DNA from: a virus
Virus record (IMG/VR): IMGVR_UViG_3300025141_000483
Coordinates: 1 to 30,912 of that record
Reading direction: 5' to 3' (one strand)
Length of the DNA: 30,912 bases
Within the stretch, counting starts at the first letter, position 1. Each line of letters begins with the position of its first letter. The notes under the pieces were generated by a model that worked only from the letters and a program-made list of their open reading frames with translations, did no database searches and was not told the origin of the DNA. The translations under genes were made by a program, and so were the position numbers. Positions 6,515-14,504 of the stretch are shown here, one piece after another.

Positions 6515-6967
6515 TTATGTGGAACTATAATGGAACCTAAAAATATATAAATGATTGTTACTTTCTATTAGTTTGCATTTTAGATTTTTTGTAAATCTAT
6601 TAATTTCGGATTGGTTGCTTCCATTAGTGTATAGAAAAAAGTAATCTCTTGCTTCTTCATTTAGCTTCTCAACTATTCTATCCTCATCCTTACAACCTTT
6701 CAGATAATAGTAAAGGATATCGTGAACACCCCACGCAGATTTAAACATATCATCATTCATAACATATTCCTTGAATTGTGAGTTCTCATAAAAATCTTTT
6801 TCAATTTCAATTCCTGTCACCATGCTTCCATATTTGAAAGCAAGTCCAAGAACTTGTCCGTTCCCACTTCCCAAATCCAAGAAAGTTTTACCTTTACAAT
6901 ATTTTTCAAAAGCAGGTTCTATTTCATAAGTTATGCTCGGGGTGTAAATTCCTTCTTTAGTCATCAT
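6515..6967 (-). CDS. Small class I SAM-dependent methyltransferase
   Basis: 150 residues from ATG 6967 (GGAG eight bases upstream; it overlaps the fibre gene stop by 11 bases). Motif I is clear, FLDLGSGNGQVLGLA (about 29-43), followed by the acidic strand end VTGIEIEKDF (about 50-59) that binds the ribose hydroxyls of SAM. The DLGSGNGQ form resembles DOT1-like and small archaeal protein or nucleic-acid methyltransferases. The protein is short for the fold (usually 180 or more), so the C-terminal strands are minimal. There is no DPPY or Cys motif of DNA methylases. The target is unknown; its position after the fibre genes would also fit modification of a virion or host protein. Confidence 0.75.
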   Translation of the reverse strand: MMTKEGIYTPSITYEIEPAFEKYCKGKTFLDLGSGNGQVLGLAFKYGSMVTGIEIEKDFYENSQFKEYVMNDDMFKSAWGVHDILYYYLKGCKDEDRIVEKLNEEARDYFFLYTNGSNQSEINRFTKNLKCKLIESNNHLYIFRFHYSST

Positions 6968-7862
6968 AATAATACTCCAAAGTTGCAATAACATTTGTCA
7001 AGTCCATACTTGCCCCCATCATTCCAGATACACTAAACCAAATAGTGATTATGTCTTCGCTTACAAAATCATCTGTTCCCCTTGCCTGTGTAAAACTATC
7101 TTTTTTATTTGTTCCTGTCGCTGTGGTTAAAGCATTAGTCCAAATAGTAGTCGCACCTTTCTTAACAATGATGTTCAAACCACTTAATTTTCCAGTCATT
7201 GAGGCATCCCAATTTACAGACAATCCTACAATAGAGCCATCTCTTATCATAGTTAGCCCTTTTCCAGTAGTCATTTGAACTCCTCCCAATTCCATAGCTT
7301 GCTCAGCGATTAGTCCTACTGAAAATGTTGCTTGTCGTGTGAATGTCGTATTTTGCTTAGTTCCTTTAACTGCTCTATCAAAAGTAGTATCGCCAGTCCA
7401 AGTGTTTGATGTAGCAAAACTAAAAGAAAGAGTATCAGAAATTAAAACGATAGGACTTGTTACTGCTAAATTTGTATCATCATCTATGTCTATAGTTCCA
7501 AGTGAAAGAGTATCGTCTGTCAAAATGATAGGACTATCTGCTGCTAAATTTGTATCTGAACTTATATCTATTGGAAGTGTGGGTAATCCTGCTTCCGTTG
7601 CAGTTTGATTAATCCATTCGCTTGAACCCGTATCATAAGCAAGTAATTCATTATCTGCTACTGGAGTAGTAATATCCACATCACTTAATTCATCTAAACT
7701 TGTAATCTCCACTAAATCTAATGAACCATCATCATTTAGTTTGACTGGAACATAATCTCCACCAGTCGTCTTTCCGTGTAGTAAAGAATTCTTAGCCTTC
7801 GCTGTATCATTGTGTTCGATATTCAAAATATCTGGGTAAGGTTTCTTGTTTTCTAAACTCAT
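6957..7862 (-). CDS. Tail fibre / receptor-binding protein with tandem shaft repeats
   Basis: 301 residues. The first 50 (MSLENKKPYPDILNIEHNDT, then GKTTGGDYVPV) form a module also present in the short gene just upstream and probably attach the fibre. Next comes SLDELSDVDITTPVADNELL ... SSEWIN, a motif common in phage tail fibres. Residues about 98-122 and 124-148 are a tandem repeat (IDI-DTNLA-SPI-L-DTLS), typical of a trimeric shaft. The C-terminal half is strand- and Thr-rich and probably bears the tip. ATG 7862 overlaps the upstream stop as ATGA. Homologues usually recognise host surface glycans or proteins. Confidence 0.7.
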   Translation of the reverse strand: MSLENKKPYPDILNIEHNDTAKAKNSLLHGKTTGGDYVPVKLNDDGSLDLVEITSLDELSDVDITTPVADNELLAYDTGSSEWINQTATEAGLPTLPIDISSDTNLAADSPIILTDDTLSLGTIDIDDDTNLAVTSPIVLISDTLSFSFATSNTWTGDTTFDRAVKGTKQNTTFTRQATFSVGLIAEQAMELGGVQMTTGKGLTMIRDGSIVGLSVNWDASMTGKLSGLNIIVKKGATTIWTNALTTATGTNKKDSFTQARGTDDFVSEDIITIWFSVSGMMGASMDLTNVIATLEYYYDD

Positions 7863-8008
7863 TGTATATCTCCATTGGCGTCCACTAAGAGAGGAACAAA
7901 GTCCCCTCCAGTGGTCTTTCCATAGAAAACAACTTTCTTCATCTGGGCATCATCATCAAATTCAATATTAAAAATATCTTGCTCAGGTTTCTTGTTTTCT
8001 AAACTCAT
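7839..8008 (-). repeat. Direct repeat at two fibre-gene starts
   Basis: The same 24 bases, beginning ATGAGTTTAGAAAACAAG, occur at 8008-7985 and at 7862-7839, each opening a gene. After that the copies diverge at DNA level but stay similar in protein. This is a tandem duplication of a 5' module. Confidence 0.8.
7859..8008 (-). CDS. Short paralogue of the fibre N-terminal module (49 aa)
   Basis: An open frame from ATG 8008, one base after the upstream stop, to TGA 7861-7859 overlapping the fibre start. The product begins MSLENKKPEQDIFNIEFDDD and contains GKTTGGDFVPLLVDANG, matching the first 45 residues of the downstream fibre protein; the first 24 bases of the two genes are identical. It may be a small virion adaptor, or a relic of a fibre gene whose distal part was lost. 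The frame is intact and coupled on both sides. Confidence 0.7.
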   Translation of the reverse strand: MSLENKKPEQDIFNIEFDDDAQMKKVVFYGKTTGGDFVPLLVDANGDIQ

Positions 8009-8009
8009 C

Positions 8010-8198
8010 TTACTTATTCAAAATAGGCCAATCTCTAATACCCCATACTGCTAAGATAGCCCCTATGTCTATCATTGCCGCTGTAAAGAATGTGTTAAAG
8101 TCCATTGCTCCTCCCAGCCACGCTCCGGCTGTTCCAAGAAATGCACTACCTCCGATTAGAAGTCCTGCCCATTTTGTTTTTGAATTATACCAACTCAT
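8010..8198 (-). CDS. Small two-helix membrane protein, holin-like
   Basis: 62 residues with two hydrophobic segments (WAGLLIGGSAFLGTAGAWLG, residues 10-29, and FFTAAMIDIGAILAVWGI, residues 37-54), short polar ends and small Gly/Ala-rich helices, as in phage holins. The start is secure: AAGGAGGT lies nine bases before ATG 8198. It neighbours another holin/XhlA-like protein and the propeller protein, a position often used by lysis cassettes. No peptidoglycan hydrolase is found nearby, consistent with an archaeal envelope. Confidence 0.65.
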   Translation of the reverse strand: MSWYNSKTKWAGLLIGGSAFLGTAGAWLGGAMDFNTFFTAAMIDIGAILAVWGIRDWPILNK

Positions 8199-8221
8199 TT
8201 TTGAATACCTCCTTATAGTTA

Positions 8222-8431
8222 TTAAGAGAGAACCCTATTAATAAATATTCCTATACCCGCGCCTATTGTCGCTATTACTCCACTCACATATGCTACTTTT
8301 TTCTTTATTCCCTTAATCTCTTTATCGTGTCTATTCACGTTTCCATTAATATCTTTCAAGTGTTGCTTAATTCCACCAATGTCTGTTTTGATTTGAATTA
8401 TATAGTCGAGGATTTGGTCTTGTTTACTCAT
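8222..8431 (-). CDS. XhlA-like membrane-tethered coiled coil
   Basis: 69 residues from ATG 8431, which overlaps the upstream stop as ATGA and has GGAGAAAG upstream. The order is that of hemolysin XhlA-type phage proteins: a helical coiled-coil segment (KQDQILDYIIQIKTDIGGIK and following KEIKGIKKKV) and one C-terminal membrane helix (YVSGVIATIGAGIGIFI). XhlA proteins assist holins in bacteriophages. A membrane-associated lysis or anchoring role here is inferred from this architecture and the adjacent holin-like gene. Confidence 0.65.
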   Translation of the reverse strand: MSKQDQILDYIIQIKTDIGGIKQHLKDINGNVNRHDKEIKGIKKKVAYVSGVIATIGAGIGIFINRVLS

Positions 8432-8772
8432 TTCTTTCTCCATACAAATAACGTATTAGTTGCCCTTGCCTTATCAAAATTAAGAACTATGGTTAATGAT
8501 AGAACTATCCCTATTAATCCATATAGTGCTTGTCCTTCTGCTAAAAACATTGAAGTAAGGATTAAGATTAGTCCGAAGTATTCGTGTCCTATGAAGTCCC
8601 AGAATTGAAATCCCCATTGATACACATGTTCAACATATAGAAAACTACCAGTCAAAAGTAATATCATTCCAATCAAAGTATTTGTATAGAATAAGATTAT
8701 CGCAATTCCTAAAAAGAAAAAGAAAGTTCCCCACATCCTTCGGTAGTAATTTGGTAGTGGTTGCCTTTTCAT
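8428..8772 (-). CDS. Multi-pass membrane protein
   Basis: 114 residues with about four hydrophobic segments (MWGTFFFFLGIAIILFY; TLIGMILLLTGSFLYV; FGLILILTSMFLA; LYGLIGIVLSLTIVL), short loops and a basic tail (FVWRKK). No family is recognised. The start has GAGGAG about seven bases before ATG 8772; the same GATGAGGAGAAAAATAT leader precedes the propeller gene. Its place between propeller and holin-like genes suggests a role in envelope passage or lysis. Confidence 0.65.
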   Translation of the reverse strand: MKRQPLPNYYRRMWGTFFFFLGIAIILFYTNTLIGMILLLTGSFLYVEHVYQWGFQFWDFIGHEYFGLILILTSMFLAEGQALYGLIGIVLSLTIVLNFDKARATNTLFVWRKK

Positions 8773-8789
8773 ATTTTTCTCCTCATCAT

Positions 8790-9827
8790 TTAACTCTCGT
8801 CCAATGTCATTAATGAGCTGGGACTTACCATAATGAGTAATTTATTTGTATCATATTCAACTAATTGTGCCTTGCTGTTTGCAGTCTTTAAATTTGCTAA
8901 TGAGGCATTTGAATTAGCTCCGAGATTTTTAACTTGCCAAGTTACTCCACTATCAGTCGAGCGGTATAATGCTGCATTATTACCATGTTCTGCATTAAAA
9001 GTCCAATTTACAAAATAAACATTTCCATTAGTTATTTTTAATAGATTAGAACCATAGGTGTATGTAAAGTTGCTGTTGAGATACATTCTTGGTGTAACTG
9101 CTCCTGCAGTATCAAATGTTTCTATTGCTGGGTCAGCTTCTGGATTAAAATAAATTCCTGTTGTAGCCGTTAGTGGCACTATTGTGCACGTTGAACCACT
9201 TGCATCCGCTGAAACCGACTTCCCAGTATCTGCCCAATTAACCCCTCCATCTGTAGTTTTCCATATCTTCTTATCTTCAAAAATTGCAAATCCTGTTGAG
9301 CCATCCAGCATAGCAATAGCTCTGCAAACTGAAGTTTCACCAGTAGCACAAACTGTCCATGTATCGCCAGCATCTGTTGAATAATAAATGCTTCTTGTTG
9401 TCAGATTGGAACCTCCACATACTGCTACTGTGGCTGTTGGAAATGATGCATCGTTTATTCTTCCACTTCCGGCAGGACTTGTACTTGAAGCTGACCAAGT
9501 ATCTCCGCTGTCAGCAGCTTTGAAGCAATTCGGCGCATTATTGTCAAAACATATCGATTTTGTTTTATCTGCTGCACAGACTTTCAGAACACCATTCATA
9601 TCACTAAAATCAGTAGTTACAGTTGCCCAAGTCACTCCGCTATCGGTTGTTCTTCGTGTGGCAGTTCCGTACGTTCCTGTCCATGTTGTAGCGCTATTAT
9701 TTATTATCCCTAAAATATTGCCTCCCGTATTAATTAAATTATTCCAAATTGAATTATGAAATGTATTAACTTCACTTGCATATAATACATCACCATCTAC
9801 TTTTGGAAATTCGCCTTCACCTGCCAT
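8790..9827 (-). CDS. Asp-box (BNR) beta-propeller tail protein, sialidase-like fold
   Basis: 345 residues. It carries five Asp-box motifs of the S/T-x-D-x-G-x-T-W type: TTDSGVTW (60), AADSGDTW (104), STDAGDTW (150), TTDGGVNW (191) and STDSGVTW (290). These mark turns of a sialidase/Ycf48-like propeller of about six blades. The first 27 residues (MAGEGEFPK..GD..YASE) are nearly the same as those of the upstream gene and probably dock to the tail. No sialidase arginine triad could be identified by eye, so it may bind rather than cleave glycans. With no lysin in the window it is the best candidate for host-surface glycan recognition or degradation. Confidence 0.75.
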   Translation of the reverse strand: MAGEGEFPKVDGDVLYASEVNTFHNSIWNNLINTGGNILGIINNSATTWTGTYGTATRRTTDSGVTWATVTTDFSDMNGVLKVCAADKTKSICFDNNAPNCFKAADSGDTWSASSTSPAGSGRINDASFPTATVAVCGGSNLTTRSIYYSTDAGDTWTVCATGETSVCRAIAMLDGSTGFAIFEDKKIWKTTDGGVNWADTGKSVSADASGSTCTIVPLTATTGIYFNPEADPAIETFDTAGAVTPRMYLNSNFTYTYGSNLLKITNGNVYFVNWTFNAEHGNNAALYRSTDSGVTWQVKNLGANSNASLANLKTANSKAQLVEYDTNKLLIMVSPSSLMTLDES

Positions 9828-10327
9828 TTATATTTTTCTCCTCATCCGTATTCCACCACAGTTTGAATATTAGTAATACTTGAACCGCCACCCCCACCGC
9901 CGGTGGCTAACACTTTAATCTGAAAACCATTAGCTTTCATACCTGCTGTTAAAGTTGCTGTAACTTCATATGTTTGTGCTGTATTAACAGTTAATCCAAC
10001 GGGACCATTTCCTTTAAGAACCGTTTTATATGAAATTATATCTGCATACGCTCCATCTGTTTCTTTAATTTGTGCTTTTAATTGAGCAGTTCCTCCAGTC
10101 GAGCCCGCCCCTGTTGCACTTTGCAAGGAAACTGTCATTGCTACCTTCACATAAGTTGCTCCATTAATGCTTGTCGTGACTGCTGTTAATTCGTGTTCTG
10201 CTTCTGCTCCGGAAGTATTAAAGCCACTTCCAGTATAAACCTCTAATATTTTATTGTGGAAGAAATTAGCTTCACTTGCATATGCTATATCTCCTGCACT
10301 CTTTGGAAATTCGCCTTCACCTGCCAT
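9802..10327 (-). repeat. Repeated 5' module of two appendage genes
   Basis: A 26-base identity, beginning ATGGCAGGTGAAGGCGAA, opens both the gene at 10327 and the gene at 9827, and similarity in protein continues to about residue 27 (YASE-N-FHN-I). The conserved start suggests a shared docking domain maintained by selection or recombination. Confidence 0.75.
9842..10327 (-). CDS. Tail fibre or appendage protein with shared docking module
   Basis: 161 residues. The N-terminus MAGEGEFPKSAGDIAYASEA matches the propeller protein, followed by a Thr/Ala/Gly-rich beta-sandwich-like domain (AEHELTAVTTSINGATYVKV, VSLQSATGAGSTGGTAQL) and a Gly run (GGGGGGSS) near the C-terminus. ATG 10327 overlaps the upstream stop as TAATG. 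It is probably a structural appendage that shares an attachment point with the propeller protein. Confidence 0.65.
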   Translation of the reverse strand: MAGEGEFPKSAGDIAYASEANFFHNKILEVYTGSGFNTSGAEAEHELTAVTTSINGATYVKVAMTVSLQSATGAGSTGGTAQLKAQIKETDGAYADIISYKTVLKGNGPVGLTVNTAQTYEVTATLTAGMKANGFQIKVLATGGGGGGSSITNIQTVVEYG

Positions 10328-10482
10328 TATTTCCTCTCATTAATATCATTTAATTTTTCGTAAATATCTTTAATCGCATCTTGAATTTCTTTCAAACTTC
10401 CACCTGCAAATTTATCTGTTGCTACTAATTCTTTCTTAGTTCCTATTTCGCTTTTTATTGTTGCTTTTGTTTTCTTTGCCAT
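10327..10482 (-). CDS. Small helical protein (51 aa)
   Basis: A coupled small gene: ATG 10482 overlaps the preceding stop as TAATG and its own stop overlaps the next ATG as TAATG. The product is basic at the start (MAKKTKATIKSEIGTKKELV) and then amphipathic helical (SLKEIQDAIKDIYEKLNDIN), like a short coiled coil. It may be a chaperone or connector for the neighbouring fibres. Confidence 0.7.
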   Translation of the reverse strand: MAKKTKATIKSEIGTKKELVATDKFAGGSLKEIQDAIKDIYEKLNDINERK

Positions 10483-11513
10483 TAGTATAAGTTATACATT
10501 ACTGCATAATGATTTAATACATAAACTTGTTCAGCTGCACTTGTCATTTCAACTTTCATCTTTAGCTGTGTTCCTGTATTTGTAAATCTATGAATTTCAT
10601 TAAGAGTTGCTTCTTCCCAATTTGAACCATTGTTCGCAGATAAATAGTAAGTTGCTGATGTTCCAGTATTTGCATCTTTATTTGCCACTAATATTGCATT
10701 TGTTATTGTATCGCTACTCGCGGTAGCAGTAGAAATAAAATCAGCAGATGCTGGAGTATTTAATAGATATCTTACGAAATATACTTTGAGAGATGCATTT
10801 CCCCAGTTGCTGCAATTAACAAATGTCCTAAGTTCAATATGCCATTCATCTCCATCCACCAGGGAGCTCAAATCAACTCCAGTATCTGTTTCGACTGAAT
10901 AATCTGTAGAAACACCAGCACTGTCAGTCGAAGGATTAATATTTATTCTTAACTTTTCATATGCGGGGCCGATTGTAGCGGTTTCACCTCCACCACCGCC
11001 ATTACCTTTCACCCGAAGATTTGCATAATTCCCACTCTCATCTACAATTCTTATCGCACACCACGAACAGCTGGATGCCCCATTTCCACTGGCATGATAA
11101 TTATAATACAAAAATATGGATGACTGGGTATTAAAATTTGGTGCATTTATACCATCTCCTGTTGCGTAATCTGCATCAGTGCCTCCAGAGGATGATGAAT
11201 AGACTTTTAAATACTTAGCGGGTTCAGTCACCGTTCCTACAACAGTCCAAATATTTGCATCAATAGACTCATCTGCAAATTCATCAAGAATATTGGCTGA
11301 CATGGGTATGACATTCAATATCTCTGACGTAGGGTCTATATTGTCTGACGTATATAAGGTATCTTTTTTCAAATTTTCATATTCTACATCTAAATCTGAA
11401 TCATATCCTATTAAGTCTGCATTAAAGATTACTTGTGCTTGATTTTTAAATACCTTTCCAAATGCATTCATTACTTCATCTGCGTCTGCTACTGAACCAT
11501 CTTTTATTGCCAT
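10482..11513 (-). CDS. Tail fibre protein with lectin-like jelly-roll domain
   Basis: 343 residues. The middle (residues about 95-255, for example SSIFLYYNYHASGNGA, RIVDESGNYANLRVKG, DGDEWHIELRTFVNCSNWGN) has the strand pattern of a LamG/concanavalin-like sandwich. The C-terminus (LSANNGSNWEEATLNEIHRF..TGTQLKMKVEMTS) is a module also found at the end of the protein encoded at 12472-13200. Both features point to carbohydrate binding at the tail tip. The gene has its own promoter (TATA near 11539) as well as a GAGAGGT site about nine bases before ATG 11513. Confidence 0.65.
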   Translation of the reverse strand: MAIKDGSVADADEVMNAFGKVFKNQAQVIFNADLIGYDSDLDVEYENLKKDTLYTSDNIDPTSEILNVIPMSANILDEFADESIDANIWTVVGTVTEPAKYLKVYSSSSGGTDADYATGDGINAPNFNTQSSIFLYYNYHASGNGASSCSWCAIRIVDESGNYANLRVKGNGGGGGETATIGPAYEKLRININPSTDSAGVSTDYSVETDTGVDLSSLVDGDEWHIELRTFVNCSNWGNASLKVYFVRYLLNTPASADFISTATASSDTITNAILVANKDANTGTSATYYLSANNGSNWEEATLNEIHRFTNTGTQLKMKVEMTSAAEQVYVLNHYAVMYNLY

Positions 11514-11534
11514 ATTATATTGAACCTCTCAGTT

Positions 11535-11550
11535 TATTTAAATTTATCGT
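11535..11550 (-). promoter_or_regulatory. BRE/TATA promoter before the lectin-like fibre gene
   Basis: The minus strand reads CGATAAATTTAAATAAAC; the TATA centre at about 11539 lies 26 bases before ATG 11513. This is the spacing of a leaderless archaeal promoter and would allow separate expression of fibre genes. Confidence 0.5.
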
Positions 11551-11564
11551 TATTGAGTGGTAAA

Positions 11565-12422
11565 TCATTCTACTTCTCCTATAACAAATGTCTGAATATC
11601 AAATTGGTTATTTTTACTAATTGGGCTTATTTGTTCTACGATGAATGGAACATCTTTCCCACTTTTTATATCGTCCATAATAAATTCTCCTGCAGTAGTT
11701 GTTACACTACTTGCTGTAAAATTAAGACTTGCTAAAAAATAATTACTTGCTGTTACACTCGGAGTTCCTGTCGTGGTATCTGCACTACTTGTGTTCATAT
11801 CTCCTAATAAGTTCCAACCAGATGTCAAAGCACTTCTATCCTTAGTCCATTCATAATAATCTGTAGCTCCACTTGTATCAGAACCAAATCTAATCTTGAC
11901 TGCGTCTGTGGAAGCCAATTTATTAACTGATGTTGTGTCTGTTATATATAACCAATAATGTAAATAAGCATCTGTGAAGTTTGCTGTTGATACAGTTTTA
12001 CTTGCTGAACCTGTCGCAACACTTGAACCTGTTTTAATAATATTCAAACTTGCAGTTCCCTCTCTGAATAAATTTGAACCTGTCTGAAGTGTGACTTCCA
12101 TATCTGCACTTGTTGCCCAACCGGAAGTTGCTTCACAATCACTTAATGTTGTGAAATAATTCCCACTTGCTATTCCAACTTGTCTGATTGTGCTTGTTGT
12201 TTCTTCTGTGGAGTAAAGTAGTCCTTCCCATTGGATTTGTTTATTAACATTGAAAGTTGTAGAGGCAAAGGATTTTTCTTTCAATACTTCATCCATATTA
12301 GTTGTTGAAACATTAGCATTTGTTGTCGATTGCCCCCATAACATCTTGTTTGGAAATGCACTTGTCGATTGCCCAGCTAACCAATTCCTAACGGCATTTC
12401 GTCCTTCATCAGTGAAAACCAT
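11565..12422 (-). CDS. Tail fibre/baseplate protein with carbohydrate-binding-like domain
   Basis: 285 residues. The N-terminus (MVFTDEGRNAVRNWLAGQS) and the following strand-rich 75 residues look like the attachment domain of many phage tail fibres. Residues about 90-250 form a Ser/Thr-rich sandwich (DCEATSGWATSADMEVTLQT, TASLNIIKTGSS, LHYWLYITDTTSV, WNLLGDMNTSSADTT) that matches the pattern of carbohydrate-binding discoidin/CBM-like folds. It ends with a short strand domain (FDIQTFVIGEVE). Inferred role: receptor contact at the tail tip. Confidence 0.6.
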   Translation of the reverse strand: MVFTDEGRNAVRNWLAGQSTSAFPNKMLWGQSTTNANVSTTNMDEVLKEKSFASTTFNVNKQIQWEGLLYSTEETTSTIRQVGIASGNYFTTLSDCEATSGWATSADMEVTLQTGSNLFREGTASLNIIKTGSSVATGSASKTVSTANFTDAYLHYWLYITDTTSVNKLASTDAVKIRFGSDTSGATDYYEWTKDRSALTSGWNLLGDMNTSSADTTTGTPSVTASNYFLASLNFTASSVTTTAGEFIMDDIKSGKDVPFIVEQISPISKNNQFDIQTFVIGEVE

Positions 12423-12471
12423 CTAAATCTTAATACTCCTTTCTTTAATTATGTTCCGAAAGTTTTTTAAA

Positions 12472-13200
12472 CTAATATTCAACTTCTACACTCGTCACAT
12501 TAATATTTGTGCCTACTAGCCTCCATCTTAAATCTGTTCCTGTTGTTGTGAAAGTATGGGAAACTCCGTCTGTCACTTCTTCCCAAGTTGTCCCACCATC
12601 TGCTGAGAGTGATGGAGTTACACTTCCTGCACCCTCTGTGGTGAGAGTTATTTTAGCAGAAGTTATGGTTTCTTCATTCAAATAAATTGGTTTACTAATT
12701 GCTGTTTGAGAACTCGCAAATTCTAATTGCCCATCGCTTGTATCCCAAGTAGCTGTTGTTCTACCTGTATCCTTAAAAGTAGTTCCATATAAATTATCAA
12801 TATATTTTCTTTGAGGATTGACAACTCTTATGGTTACGAAAGCAGTTCCAGTTTCGCCCAATTCGCTTGTTCCTAATATTGCTGCTCCCGGATGTCCGAG
12901 AAAAAAACCTCTGAATGGGTCTCCCCACTTATTAGTTCCCCAAGTTCCCAGACTGACACTTCCCCAAATCATACCAGTGCCAGCATATTCTCCGAAATTG
13001 TAAAGTCCGGAAAGCGGATGGTTGTAAACCAAAGTTTTCCCAGTTATCTGTTTCTTTTTCACTATAAGGTGTCTTTCTTTTGGTTTGACTTTTCGAGGGG
13101 TCATAATTAGAATTTGAGAACGTAATCTTCCAATATCTTGAGAAGTCAGATTTCTTTCGTTTTGTTGTTGTGCTTCTCCAACATCTTCGCCTAATGTCAT
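12472..13200 (-). CDS. Tail tip structural protein with C-terminal Ig-like module
   Basis: 242 residues from ATG 13200, which overlaps the hub gene stop as ATGA; an upstream in-frame ATG at 13236 lies inside the hub gene. The N-terminal 60 residues are polar and basic, followed by a Gly/aromatic-rich block (YAGTGMIWGSVSLGTWGTNK) and a C-terminal module (LSADGGTTWEEVTDGVSHTF, then TGTDLRWRLVGT) shared with the fibre protein at 10482-11513. Position after the hub suggests a hub-to-fibre linker. Confidence 0.6.
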   Translation of the reverse strand: MTLGEDVGEAQQQNERNLTSQDIGRLRSQILIMTPRKVKPKERHLIVKKKQITGKTLVYNHPLSGLYNFGEYAGTGMIWGSVSLGTWGTNKWGDPFRGFFLGHPGAAILGTSELGETGTAFVTIRVVNPQRKYIDNLYGTTFKDTGRTTATWDTSDGQLEFASSQTAISKPIYLNEETITSAKITLTTEGAGSVTPSLSADGGTTWEEVTDGVSHTFTTTGTDLRWRLVGTNINVTSVEVEY

Positions 13201-14504
13201 TCTATATCTTCCTCCATAGTCAATGTAGTTCTCCAACCACCATTATTATACACATGGTCGACGCCCTGAACTCTTAGTGACTTCTCTGTTAAACCGGCAA
13301 AATCTGCGGTGACTTGTCCCATTAAACCTCTCTCAAAAGAAGTAGTCCCATTTATAACAATCTTAACTTTATATCGTGGAGATGATTTTTGTTCAATAAA
13401 ATCTTTACCAAATTGCTTACCCATAAATGTGGCCTTTCTTCTAATTGCGTTGTTAAATTCCCCATCATCATCAACTACCCAAGGACTTCCAGTATCTTGC
13501 CAATTACTATCAATCTCATTAAAGTTCATAGTATATGGATAAGAAGCACCTAATGGAAAGTTGCCTGTTGGCCCGGGAGGTGTTTGACCATCTGTTTCCC
13601 ATTTTGTTATATCTGCTTTAAATTCTTCTAAAATCAAATCAGAACTTGTGTCTTTCTTGTCAAGATATTTCCACTTAGCACCTATTTCAGTCATAGATAC
13701 TTGATTATAATAAAGTGTGTGATTTCCATGATTATAGCAATCTTTTCCAACATTAACAATAGCACAGTTGAAAACTCCCCAAGTTCCTTTTTGCACATCC
13801 ATATCTTCTACATCTGCTTGTGTCCAAGTATAACCCTCTTGAATTTGATTATTTTTGTAAGTCCAAACCAAAGCATTATCTTTGTTTATATAGAAAATAT
13901 ATTCTCCATCTCCTGTGTATTCGTTTCCAGATAACTGGCTGATTACTTCATATGCAGTTTTATAATTCGATACGATAGATTTAGTAGCAAAACCAGTCCC
14001 ATCACTTTTTGTTGTAACAATGGTAGTATTTGCTTCTTCTGTTCCCGGACTTAAATGTCTTACATGAGTTGGGTCTGAAGCTTGATTAAGATTATTCACT
14101 TGGTCGATGACTTCTTGTATAACTACATAAGGTTTTTTATTGGTAGCAGAAGTGATTAATACTCTTGTTCCTAAAAGTTCAGCAGTTCTATTTGCTCCTT
14201 TAATTCTAATCATTCGTCCAGCATCAGAAAAAGTCCAACCAATCTCTGTAACAATACCATCTGTAACTAAATCACTTTCAGTAGCACTTGCACCCCGATA
14301 TAAGAATAATTCAATTCTATCGTCTATTGCTAGTGTTGTTGATAATGTTTTGTTAGGGTTTGCTAATGTTAAATTGAATGTGTCTTGTCTTACTGCCAGA
14401 GTTTCTTTAGCAGCAATATTTGAAACATTGACTGTTGAGTAAGTAGTCTCCCAAGTAAGTCCATCTTTCTTGTATACTCTAATCTCTGCTCGTGGGAAAC
14501 CCAT
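13197..14504 (-). CDS. Tail hub / baseplate protein
   Basis: 435 residues with the layout of phage hub proteins (gp27/gpD-like): a first barrel (RAEIRVYKKDGLTWETTYST; DRIELFLYRG; GWTFSDAGRMIRIKGANRT), a middle domain (AYEVISQLSGNEYTGDGEYI FY, then NALVWTY) and a last barrel (SPRYKVKIVINGTTSFERGL, KSLRVQGVDHVYNNGGWRTT). It follows the tape measure by one gene, the standard place for the hub that caps the tail tube. ATG 14504 overlaps the preceding stop as TAATG. Confidence 0.65.
   Translation of the reverse strand: MGFPRAEIRVYKKDGLTWETTYSTVNVSNIAAKETLAVRQDTFNLTLANPNKTLSTTLAIDDRIELFLYRGASATESDLVTDGIVTEIGWTFSDAGRMIRIKGANRTAELLGTRVLITSATNKKPYVVIQEVIDQVNNLNQASDPTHVRHLSPGTEEANTTIVTTKSDGTGFATKSIVSNYKTAYEVISQLSGNEYTGDGEYIFYINKDNALVWTYKNNQIQEGYTWTQADVEDMDVQKGTWGVFNCAIVNVGKDCYNHGNHTLYYNQVSMTEIGAKWKYLDKKDTSSDLILEEFKADITKWETDGQTPPGPTGNFPLGASYPYTMNFNEIDSNWQDTGSPWVVDDDGEFNNAIRRKATFMGKQFGKDFIEQKSSPRYKVKIVINGTTSFERGLMGQVTADFAGLTEKSLRVQGVDHVYNNGGWRTTLTMEEDIE

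Noticed and set aside
9179-9759. Alternative-frame and plus-strand ORFs inside the propeller gene
   Set aside because: They lie within a well-supported gene with five Asp boxes and have no ribosome site or promoter.
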